The notes under the pieces are model-generated. The model had not been told where the DNA came from, searched no databases, and saw only the letters and a program-made list of their open reading frames with translations. Below, piece after piece: positions 50,486 to 59,879 of a stretch of 64,000 nucleotides of DNA. This stretch comes from Eonycteris spelaea (lineage: Eukaryota > Chordata > Mammalia > Chiroptera > Pteropodidae), in NCBI GenBank assembly GCA_003508835.1, contig PUFA01000034.1, positions 558,001 to 622,000 on the forward strand. Reading direction: 5' to 3'. How positions within the stretch are numbered: the stretch's first letter is position 1; every line of letters starts with the position of its first letter. A program made the translations under genes and the position numbers.

Positions 50486-51029
50486 GCTCTCAGGTGGCAG
50501 GACCCAACTCCCACAGGAGCATGGGAAGTTGGGGAGAGCCCAAGGGCACCCCACGAACCACAGACTCTCACGCAATCCTTCCTCACCCTCGGCCCATTCT
50601 GCTGCTGCTGTTCTAACCTTTACCACCCCCTCTGCACAACCTGGCCCTCGCGTTTCATGACCCCAAATAGAAGTCCACACTTAGAGCTCCAAGGTCGAGC
50701 AAGCACGATCTTACGGAACGGAGCACGTCCTTCAGATGACCGGCCACGACGGTGCGTGCCAGGCCCCCTCCGAAATGCAAGTCTATCCACCTGGACCCAC
50801 AGCCTCGCAGCTTGGGGAGCCCCACCCCCCACAGCCTCCTCCCTCTCATCTCCTGCCCTCTCTTCTCCTGGGCTCGCCCGGGGGTGGACCTCAGCCCGGC
50901 ACTCCTCCTCCTCTGCACTGCCTTCCACGGAAAAGCCCTCGGGCGCAGGGTCGGATGGACAGCCTTAGTGAGAAGCCAGAATGACTATCTGAGCAGCCTC
51001 ATTTCACAGGATCAGTAGGTGGTGTGTGT

Positions 51030-51048
51030 GGGGGGGGGGGTGGGGGGG
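51030..51048. repeat. Poly-G tract after (GT)n
   Basis: GTGTGTGT runs into 11 G, one T and 7 G. It is a candidate quadruplex and a likely slippage site. Confidence 0.93.
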
Positions 51049-53811
51049 TAGGTGGTGAGAAAGACAACAGTGGGGAGCGAATCAGGAAACGACTGTGAGC
51101 TGACGATTTAAGATCCGGACGACGCATAATTAAGTGTTCTGTCCCTGAAGATCGAGAAGGAAAAACGGGCTTCAGCGTGCAAGGTTCACAGCCTGCGCGA
51201 GTCCTAACATCGCACACCTGCCAGCGGACGCAGCCAGGCGGGCTCCGACGGTGCCCGGCACGTCCTCGGGGCCACCGGGCTCTCACCCGACAAGTGGGGT
51301 TGACAGACCCATGCGTGAGTCAGGAGAGGGCCACGCCAGGCAGCCCCCCTAGCTGAAGTGTAGGGAGAGGGCGGGACTCACACTGTGCCCCTTGGAGCTG
51401 CCTCGGAGGCGTTTGCTGGACCAACAGGGAAAAACACTTGAGTCCTCCCTCCCCACGTCCGGTGAGCGCTGAGGACCGCATGCTCATGGAGCCACCAGTG
51501 AACTGCTCGCCACCAACTGGGGCCACCTAGCTGAGCATAAAGCCCACGAGGCAAGATATGGGAGCGGCAGGCTCCCCGCGGGGCACGTGGGTCCGTGCAG
51601 CAGGTCCCTTCTGGAGATGCATGCGTCCCCTTAACAGCTCCTGGTGTGGGCTCATTAAAGCCTTACTCCCATTTAAGCTCGTTTAAGTCGCTCGCCTACC
51701 CCTTCCAACCGACAGTCAGTCTACGCCAACGAACGTGGACCACGTGGTTTCTGGGTCACGGCACGCCGCTGCCTGGCCGGCTGCCGGCAACATGGCCACG
51801 CCAAGGCCCAAAGACCTGGGCAGACGCGGCGACGGCCGAGGCCGTGGTGCCCCGTGGCGGTTCAGCCCTGCTGGGTCCGAGGACTCTTCTCTAATTTGCG
51901 ATAAAAAGGTCACGCATTTCGAGCCCTCCGGGAGCTGTGACGTCTCCGGGAAAAGTGACTCGTGATCGCAAACGTGAAACTCCCTAGGCCGTCGTCCCCT
52001 TTTCCGAAGGAAAGAGACGCTCCTGTAACGACACACGTTGTCACGAGCTGCCTCGGCGAAGGGGCTGTGCCGACGGCACGCACGTGCTGTTCTGGGCCCT
52101 GCGAGGCGAGCCACGAGCGGGTGCCTGCGGGTCGCGTGGGAACCGGGACGTCCCCGAAGAGGCCGACGTGCCCGCCTCCGACTGCCCGGATGTTCATCTG
52201 GCCAGGTATAAACCACGGCCTTGAACCGGAGTTATTTATCCAGAAGCATCTTCTCTCAGGAATGGACGTCCTGGCCGCAGGCCTGGTGCCCTCTGGTCTT
52301 TGCTGGATTAATTCTAACACTGTGGAACAACGTGTTCCGAGCTCCGAAAAACCAACTCGAGAAGACGTCGTGTCCTGCCAATTTCCTCCAGGCCAGAGAC
52401 ACAGCAAGCTCCTTCGGCTCTTATGGCCTTCTTTTCCTTATTCGGAATAAGGGGGACACGTTCCTCTTCCAGTTCTTTGCAGCTCCGGTAACAACGTTAG
52501 CGTCTCACCTGTTTTCAGACAATGTCCCCTGATCCTGAGCACGAGGGGCAGGTGAGGTGGGCGGACCGAGTGTGCCGTTCCAGAGATGGCTACGGTGACA
52601 GGGTCAACGTCTTTCCCATGGGCAGAGCCTGGCTTACTGTCCACAATAGTTAGCGGATGGCTGAACTGACTTCTGCTGTATCTGTCAAACTAACCTACCA
52701 GCGAGCTCACAAGGTTTACAGGAAATCCTCATTAAAAAAAAATTACGTATTTACAATCACTTGGTTGCAAGTAACAATAAAATTATGTTGAAAATTTTAA
52801 ATAGCTAGATTTCGAAATTACTCAGATTTTATTACGGTTTACAGATTTTTTTTTTTCCGTTGGAGCATTAAACAGCATCCTGGAACATGTTTAGAAATAG
52901 CCCTAACATCTGCTGAGCAGTGGTAGCTGACACAATTTTTTTTTTTGCTTTGGACAGGGTTTTTGGACCTGACAACTTAAATGCATTTCATGTGTCCCAG
53001 AAAATAAGCACTGGGTGTTTACCACATGGCTGGTTTCTAAGAAACCAAGCAAACATTCGTTGAAGAAGCATTTAAGGCGCGCGTGCGCCTGAGAATGACA
53101 CAGGCGCCTCTTGTAGAACCTGCTAGAAAGCGGGTCCAGGCCGAGTCTTGATGGGGAAAGGAAAGACTAACGGAGAAGTGGCCAGCATGCAGTGACCTCA
53201 CAGCCAGCAGGCCCTCGCTGCAGAGCAAGTGACCCTGAGAATGTGCCACCCACAGCCCAGCGGGACCCCAGGAGGCATGTAGTCTCTGAACACTGGGGAC
53301 GAGAAGGCAAAGGTGCCGGCCGACCCACCCACAGGGACTGCCACCGTGCCCCAAGGCCACGTGCCACCAGACCATGCGCTCCCGCCCCACGAGTAAGCAG
53401 GACTCACGGACCTCGGACCAACCCGGAGCAGCCTGAGAGGGTGGTCAGCCCACTTTAAATTCTATTCTTTTCTCTAGTTTCCGAGTCACATAATGAGGTC
53501 CCAGGCGACATGCATAAGGCTCCGGTTCCGGTGACCCGACGTTCACTCGGGGGTGTGAGAACATGAGCTCCGATGACGGATGACTTCAGGCCTGTCACGG
53601 CCCGGCCCAGGCCGGATCGAGGGACACGCTGGAGTGTGAGCAGCGGAGAAGGACCCCCAGGTCGTGAGGACCTGAAGTCACCCCGTGAACAGCCGAGGAG
53701 GCTGGCCGAGCCCTCGCTCTCCGCCGGGGGGCCACACCAGAGCCTGCCATCCCCATGTGTCCCCTGGCCCGCGTCACCTGTGCGGCAGAGGACAGCCTGA
53801 ACTGCAGGAGG

Positions 53812-53885
53812 ATGGGTAACCGGCCCAGGGCACAAGGACAGTAAGCTGCGGAGACAGGCTGGGAACCCCAGTTTTAACATCTCCA
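53812..53885 (-). mobile_element. MIR SINE fragment, minus orientation
   Basis: The plus strand shows GATGGGTAACCGGCCCAGGG, CACAAGGACAGTAAGCTGCG and GACAGGCTGGGAACCCCAG, the reverse complement of the MIR middle (CACTTACTAGCTGTGTGACC and neighbours). It is short and diverged. Confidence 0.65.
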
Positions 53886-53999
53886 GGGCACGCGTGGGCC
53901 TGGTGTGGGGACTCAGAGCATCCAGCAGGCAACTCCTGGGGACCCCCGAGGTGCGGGCAGCGGGCGGCGGCCCTGAGTTCCCACACCGCAGGACTCGCC

Positions 54000-54290
54000 G
54001 CCCTGGTGAGAAGCTCCGGCTCCCGCGGACGCCGCCGCTTTGCCTCGTCCCCGCCCGGCGCCACGTCTGGCGTCACGGGACCCGTCCACACCGCCGACCG
54101 TCACGGCCTCGGGTCACTGAAGACGGCGCTGAGCCTCTCCGGGTCTTCACCAAACTCCGCACGCCTGCCGCCACCCACGACACAACCCGGGCTCCCCGGG
54201 GCGGCGCAGGGGTGCGGGCACGCGGCCGCCGGGCACGGAGCAGCGACACGCCCCGGACTTTCCTGCCGCGGACGCTCAGGAAGCCCAGCC
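54000..54290. promoter_or_regulatory. CpG-dense intronic block
   Basis: Dense CpG (CCCGCGGACGCCGCCGCTTT, GGGCACGCGGCCGCCGGGCA and others) within the 19-kb intron. No exon or repeat is recognised. Confidence 0.4.
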
Positions 54291-55633
54291 TCCTGTCTGC
54301 AGTTATGAGAACCGTGGACCTCGTCACCTCAACCGTCCCGTTACAATCTCTCCGAGGGTCGAACGCCTTCTCCGAGAACGCTCCCTCGCCGGCAGACGCT
54401 GCGGTTTCTCCCACATCCCTTGTCCATCGCGTGACCCTGAGAGGAGAGATCCCCGCGGGTCTCCCACAGGACGGACACTGGGCTCCCCATCCCCCGACCG
54501 CAGGGAAGCCCCGCCCACACGTGCGTCCCTCTGCCTGTGCTCACTGCCTGCGGCTGTTAATGGGGCGACGGTGCGGGGCCCTGCTCTCTGTTTCGGGGGG
54601 ACTGGGGGCCCGCTGCAGGAGGTCCCAGGGTGCCACTGCCCGTGTGCGGGCACCGCTGGGAAGCACGGAGACAGCCCGCACGTCACCTCCGAGAGGGCAG
54701 CACCCTCTGGGTGACATCGCAGCCTTCACACTGGCACGGCCCCACCCCCGCCCCTGCCCCCAGGCTCTCGGCCAACCACGCTGGCTGCCGGCCCACAGCT
54801 CAGGGCGGCCACGGCCTTGGGGCTGAGTGCCCGCAAGCGTGAGCTGGGGAGGCGCCCAGAGAAGCTGAAGGTCCACCTGCCGAAGGAGTGAGTCCCTGAC
54901 GACTTCAGCTCAGGAGGACCCGGGATTCGGCGTCCACCGCGCACGTCACGGCCGCCCGGGGCCCCTCTGCAAACCCTTTCCTCTGGCACAGCAGCCGTGA
55001 CGCCACCGACGAGGCTCCCTGGGCCTCAGTGGCAGGGACGCCCCTGCCTGCCCCCACACATCCACACCTAGGTGAGGGTTTATTCCAGATCCAATGGCAG
55101 AAGATCCTCAGACCTGCCCTGGCCCTTCTCACCTCACTCAGCAGCCTGCAGTTCCCTGAAAAGGTAGCTCAGAGCAGCGAATTTTATAATCACAGGAAGG
55201 TCGGTCCACGGACATCCTCAAGTTTGTCACTATCGATGCCGAAATCTTCCACGCGCTCCCCGGGCAGGCAGCAGCGTAGGCTGGTCTCAGAGGGGGGGTG
55301 GGCCTCCCCCGTCACCACCGACGGGGAGGCGCCGCTGGGTGGTGGCCCGGGCCCCCTGCCCTTCCATGCGAGCCGCTCTGTGGAGCGCAGCATGGCTCAC
55401 GGTGTGACGGGCAGCGTGGGGCGAGGCATCGCGGGGACAGGCTTCGAGCAGCGCCCCAAAGCTCGACGACCTCGGACGTCGTCGGACGTCCTGGCCAACA
55501 TGGGTGAAGCATCTCGGACACAGGTCCCCGTGTAAATTCTCACAGACACTGGATGACGCTTTCCCTCTCTTTCTTCTCCAGCAGGGAATGAGTTAAGAAC
55601 TGAGTGTCGGTCACTCGTGTGGGGGTCTGTGAC

Positions 55634-55651
55634 GGGGGGGGGGGGGGGGGG
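55634..55651. repeat. G18 homopolymer
   Basis: Eighteen consecutive G residues, the longest homopolymer I see in the window. Base counts in such runs are often unreliable in assemblies. Confidence 0.95.
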
Positions 55652-55689
55652 AGCAGCGAATGTTAAGTACATGAAGACATGAGGCAGAA

Positions 55690-55765
55690 ACTCAAATTAC
55701 ATGCCCAGACATCACTCACGATTCTAATTAGCAGCCATTAATGGGGCGCTAATGGCCAAGGAGCA
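55690..55765. promoter_or_regulatory. Cluster of homeodomain-type motifs, candidate enhancer
   Basis: AAATTACATG, TTCTAATTAGCAG, CCATTAATGG and GCTAATGGCC lie within 75 bp. CCATTAATGG is a perfect 10-bp palindrome. The following 150 bp is CpG-poor unique DNA, fitting a conserved element. Confidence 0.4.
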
Positions 55766-55977
55766 ATTTTCATCCAATTCTCTTCATGGAAAGTGAATGA
55801 CAGCTGTGAAATTCCCATCAGAGGTGTGAAGGTCACAAGTAAACTAATCTCATCTTTGTGAAGTTCTGAGGGTCTGGGCAGCTGATGGCTCCTCTTGTCA
55901 CCCGGAAGCGATGGGGGCCACTTCGACGGTTCACAGCATAACTTCCACTGAAACATCATACGTGTGTAACACACACC

Positions 55978-56440
55978 TGTTGTGGGCTGAATTCTGTCCC
56001 AGAACCGATGCCCTCAAATCCGAACCCCCAAAACCTGATGTGACCCTATTTGCAAAGAGGGTCTTGACAGGTGTGATGGAGTTAAGATGAGGTCATGCTG
56101 GCGCGGGGGTGGGGGTGGGGGTGGGGAGGGGCCTCAGTCCAGGACTGGTGCCCTCACGAGAAGAGGAAAGAGTGGACCCAGGTGCAAGGAGGGGCCGTGT
56201 GAGGGCAGAGACCAGGTGATACGTCCGCCAGCCAAGAACGCCAAGGGTTCCGTCACCGGCGGCAGGGACAGGCCTGGGACAGAGTCTCCTCGGCGCTCAG
56301 AGGGAACCGGCCCTGGCAGCACACCACCTTGACCTCCAGCTTCCGGTCTCCAAGGACTGTGAGACTAAACCTCTGTTGTTATCAGGCACCGAGTTTGTGG
56401 TGGCTTGTCACTTACTGCAGCCCCAGACTCAAAAGGGCAC
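55978..56440 (+). mobile_element. MaLR (MLT1/MST-type) solo LTR
   Basis: Seen: TGTTGTGGGCTGAATTCTGT at the left, then TGTGACCCTATTTGCAAAGA, GTTAAGATGAGGTCATGCTG, GACTGGTGCCCTCACGAGAA, and near the right end CTTGACCTCCAGCTTCCGGT, AAGGACTGTGAGACTAAA and GAGTTTGTGGTGGCTTGTCA. This order is that of mammalian ERVL-MaLR LTRs as I know the consensus. It is an old non-coding long terminal repeat with no internal retroviral sequence beside it. A (GGGGGT)n expansion has occurred inside it at 56105-56131. The 5-bp target duplication is not clear because the left flank is CA-rich. Confidence 0.8.
56105..56131. repeat. (GGGGGT)n tract, G-quadruplex candidate
   Basis: Four to five G4-G5 runs separated by single T or A, lying within the MaLR LTR. 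Confidence 0.93.
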
Positions 56441-56765
56441 ACACGTCACAGACGCTCAGACACGTCACACACGCACGGACACGGCTGAAGGGGTATTTGC
56501 CTGTACGAAAATTTTACTCCGGGCGTTACTTGCATGGACTCACAGGCTCCCACTTCGGCATTATTAATTCACCAATAAAAAACACATAATATTTAAATCC
56601 GTCCCTCATTTAAATGGCGTCTTTAGGATGATCGAAATCATGAGAGTCCATTTCATTACATATCGACCAAAATGTATCACACGATTAAAACACACAGATG
56701 TTATCCTCTGAGAGCCATTAAGCTGATCTGATGAAAAGCGTGCTCACGAAGGTCAGGAGATCATC

Positions 56766-56780
56766 CTGCACCAGAGGGCA
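56766..56780 (+). promoter_or_regulatory. CTCF-like motif, plus orientation
   Basis: GCACCAGAGGGCAGG is one base from the CTCF core CCACCAGAGGGCAG. It borders the purine tract at 56781. Confidence 0.4.
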
Positions 56781-56850
56781 GGAAGGAGGGAGAGAAAAAG
56801 AAAGAGAGAGAGAGAGAGACAGAGAGACAGACAGAGGGAGAGGGAGGGAA
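56781..56850. repeat. (AG)n / purine tract
   Basis: Seventy bases nearly all purine, with a pure (AG)n core at 56799-56819 and GACAGAGAGACAGACAG after it. On the AGAP1 sense strand it is a long pyrimidine tract. Confidence 0.94.
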
Positions 56851-59094
56851 TGGGAAGGAACTCTTCTGAAAACAGGAAGGCCGTTGGCCCTTTAACCCTC
56901 CGACAATCTAAAGACCCCTGTCCTGGCCGGAGACGCGCTAGGGGATGTTTACGCCTTAAATGAATTGAACAAGCAAGCACATACGACAGGAAGCGGCAGG
57001 GAGCTCTGGGCAGCTGCGTGGACGGGCAGGCCACGCGGCCGCACCCGCCCCGGCGCGCCTGGCATGTAAAGCCCACTTATGAGTGTAGCTCGTCGCTCCA
57101 GCAGTTGGTCAGAGGAAAGAAGGAAAAGTTGGAAGGTAAGAACACTGAGACACGGAAAGGTCTCGCAGCTCCCTCAAAGTCCGTCCCCCGGACCTGGCGC
57201 CCACAGCGCCCACGTCAGCCGCAGTCTGACCGCATCCCCAGGGACCGGCGGGGCTGGGCTCCGGGGGCCTCCTCCACTGCCCAGGCCAGGCGAGGACGCC
57301 CACCGCCCCGGTGTGCTCCACAGACCTGGGCAACGACGCAGGACGTCCCAACCCCACGACGTGCTGCACGAAAAGCCTCTCGACAAAGCGCGAGGGGCCA
57401 TCGATCGGCATCACCACACGGAAGAGGCAGACGCCCTGGACCGTGACAGGCTCCCTGAGCGCGAGGAGGAACCTCGGGCCAGCAGGACGGCGAGAAACCA
57501 CTGCTTTTCCCCTTCAGAAGCAACCAGTGACGGCCCCGTCCTGACGCGGTCTACCCCCCTGGGCACGCGGACCAGAGGCGAGAAGTGGTTCCCCGCTGTC
57601 CTTAAGAGGGGCACAGAGGTGACAGCTGCCTGGTTCCAGGCACAAGGAGGCGCCTGGCTTCACTATGGTCCAGGGGATGGGCGAGGAGCGGCTCTAAGCT
57701 CCCGCACCCCCAGCCCCCTTGACCGAATCAGGCAGGGAGAGGCCCGGTGGCCAGGGAGCCCCTGACGTTGAGAGGAGACACTGTGGACAGCCTTTCCCCA
57801 GCCCAGGGACAGACCCGCGGAGGGAGACACATTTCCATCCCGCGGACGAGAGGGGCCCCTTTTCTGTACACACCATGCTCTTCAACCCTGCAAAACTGTG
57901 TCTTTTTACAACTGTGATACCACGAAATTCAGGAAAGGAAAACGTGCTGCTTAAAAAACTGGAGAAGCCGGGCGACTGGAGGTCACCGCTGAGCCCCCCT
58001 CCCGCCCCCGGGTTCGACCTTCGCACCGGCACACAAGCAGGAGAAAGGCCTTCCTGCAAAGCAGAACACACGGCCTTGCGAGACGTCACGGTCGGGTCCC
58101 AACGCGATGGGACAAACAGGCAAAAGGCAAGACGGCAAAGCCTGCACCAGAGACAAATCGGCACCCCGCGTGAGGTGGCCGGTGACCCCAGCACCGGCAC
58201 ACTGGACGTCGGAACCCAGCGGCGGGAGAAGCCAGAGCTTGTGACAAAACCCAGGGCCCAAACCACGGAACCTCGGCGGGGCGGGGGGAGGGTGCCGGCA
58301 GCTTACGGCAAAGGTGGCCTTGGCACCCGCGGTCAGGTGAGCCAGGTCCTCCGCAGCTATACCACAGCTGGTCCCAAGAACCAAGTAGAAAACCCAAAGC
58401 ATAGGCTCCAAAAGACTCTCTAGGAAAAGCAAAGTGACAGCCAAAAGCCACGAACAGACACAAAGGGACAAACACACCAGCACGACCCGGGGACAGCTCC
58501 CAGGAAAGGAGGCGAACTCCTTTCTCGCCTTCCGTACCGCTCCAAACCGCGCCACCTCCCAGCACCTGCGCACCGCACCTTTCCTCCGACAGACAGGGCT
58601 TCGCTCGCGGACTCCCACGGTCCGGGCTTCCTGTTCACCTCGGCTCTGTCTGAATCCTCCCCTCAACACGTGGTTAACGTGAAAAGCAGGCCTCTCTGCC
58701 CCCGACGTGACCACCACGAGGCTTTCACGTGTGCTTTGCCAAACTCTGCAGATGAATGGCAGAGCCCCCGCACGGAGGGCCACGGAATCCCACCCCTCCC
58801 TGCTCTCCTGAACGGTTCCACAGTGTCCAGGACAGAAGTTAAAACACGACGACAGGTGTTACAGGAAACACGTGGAGCTACTTAGGACTACTGCTAGAAA
58901 CACAGCCAAGGGACGAACAGGGTGCAATGCTGAACTTTGGAAAAAAAAAACAAAAAAAGAGCAAATGAAACGAAATAGGATGGCACACAGGACAGGGGGG
59001 CGGGTGGGGTGGGGGGGACGCTACAGTACAAAGCCCGGCCTCCGCGCTCCCGCCACACGGGGTGAGCGCCACCGTGAAGGAAACGTATAGTTAC

Positions 59095-59106
59095 CTGCGT
59101 CCATAT
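59095..59106 (-). CDS. AGAP1: Candidate 12-nt microexon of AGAP1 (Asp-Met-Asp-Ala)
   Basis: Seen on the minus strand: a long pyrimidine-rich run (59108-59147, including ctttttctt and ttctttgcag), then ATATGGACGCAG, then gtaactata. It lies 686 nt downstream of the P-loop exon, inside the intron that separates that exon from the 40335-40420 exon. Both neighbours join in phase 1. Inclusion therefore reads G|AT ATG GAC GCA G|GT, adding Asp-Met-Asp-Ala between Glu and Gly-Gly-Arg-Phe without changing frame. The insertion falls in the loop after TGTYVQ, in the switch I neighbourhood of a Ras-like fold. A TGC sits directly before the acceptor AG, a feature of SRRM4-dependent neural microexons (known for the class, inference here). 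Chance pairing of two good splice sites cannot be excluded without RNA or conservation data. Confidence 0.55.
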
Positions 59107-59792
59107 CTGCAAAGAATGGAACAGCCAGTAAGAAAAAGAAGGAACCAGAAATTCAGTGTCTCAGCGTTGGATTGTACAAGGTTACACGGAGAGAAAATAT
59201 AATTCAGAACACCTGCCTGAGAACTCTTCCCGGGTTAGGGGGCACGGGGCTGAATGGGTTCCTGCCGTGACTAGAGATTTTACTTCAAGGCAAAACCATA
59301 AAATCAAATATGGGAATGTTAACTGAGAAAGTACAAGCCTCGTGGCAAACGCAGTCTCTTCTCGTGCGAAAGAGTCATTTAACGTTTGCAAGACGATATA
59401 AGGGGAGGAACGTACTCAAACACACGGGGGTGGGAATCTGACGGCTGGTGCCTGGGACTAAGTCACAGGACGTACAGCTTACGTACCAACTCGGTATCTA
59501 CGTGGGAGCAATGTCCGAGCACTCCAGGGAAAGCCCTACATTGACATGTGAAAGGGCAGAACTCCGAGGGAAGAAATAAACCCGGCAGCACTTCAGGGCT
59601 GTGCTCCTGCGCCAAGGGCCACAGTGACCCTCGCCGGTCAGCTACGATACGGCAGAAGACACTACATACCCGAGAATGTCTGCTGCCCCCTATTTTATTA
59701 CTGTCTTCGCACGTGATTCATCAAAGTAACGACTGAACAGGCTACAGGAGAGTTTTCAAAACAGAAGGGGGCCTGCCTGCCGCACGGCATAC

Positions 59793-59879
59793 CTTCGGGC
59801 GACTCCTCTGGACATACGTGCCGGTCAGGTACCGGTGCACCAGGGCGGACTTGCCGCTGGCCAAGTTGCCCACGATTCC
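59793..59879 (-). CDS. AGAP1: AGAP1 coding exon with P-loop (first exon in window), apparent 1-nt deletion
   Basis: Seen: read on the minus strand, the exon follows a ttccag acceptor and starts GGA ATC GTG GGC (Gly-Ile-Val-Gly). It contains the P-loop GNLASGKS and then [10 protein letters not shown], and ends GAAG before a gtatgc donor. Known family: this is the start of the GTPase-like domain of AGAP proteins, roughly residues 75-103 of AGAP1 as I recall the human protein. AGAP1 is a cytosolic and endosomal ARF1 GTPase-activating protein that works with AP-3. Oddity: the exon is 87 nt where 29 codons plus 1 nt (88) are needed. After TYVQ the reading should be two Glu codons then Ser-Pro-Glu, but one base of a CTCCTCCTGG run (plus strand) is missing at about 59805-59809. 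The other frame then gives Ser-Pro-Glu up to the donor. The identification is firm; whether the deletion is real is not known. Confidence 0.93.

Larger units (their letters stand above)
40421..59792 (-). other. AGAP1: AGAP1 intron, 19.4 kb (P-loop exon to GGRFKKE exon)
   Basis: This intron joins the 59793-59879 and 40335-40420 exons, both in phase 1. It contains the 12-nt candidate microexon at 59095-59106, a MaLR solo LTR at 55978-56440, MIR remnants near 44370, 46935, 48090 and 53840, G and GA homopolymer tracts, and an AT-rich block at 45030-45420. Stretches 40421-43000, 47000-48000, 48600-52700 and 56850-59090 are GC-rich unique sequence in which I see no gene, RNA or mobile element. Position 52700-53040 is AT-rich with poly-T runs. 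Confidence 0.9.

Noticed and set aside
52436..52452. CCTTATTCGGAATAAGG near-perfect palindrome
   Set aside because: Seventeen bases with one off-centre base; such palindromes occur by chance in 64 kb and no function fits.
53894..54826. Plus-strand 310-codon frame
   Set aside because: Same reason: GC-rich intron, Arg/Pro/Ala-rich product, no domain.
34111..59879. Assignment to AGAP2 or AGAP3 instead of AGAP1
   Set aside because: PPEAQ, HYYSRMANYRN and [11 protein letters not shown] fit AGAP1; AGAP3 differs at these sites and AGAP2 differs more, as I recall the families.
59793..59879. Processed pseudogene of AGAP1 as explanation of the frameshifts
   Set aside because: The exons are separated by introns with correct splice sites and consistent phases, so this is the genomic locus and not a retrocopy.
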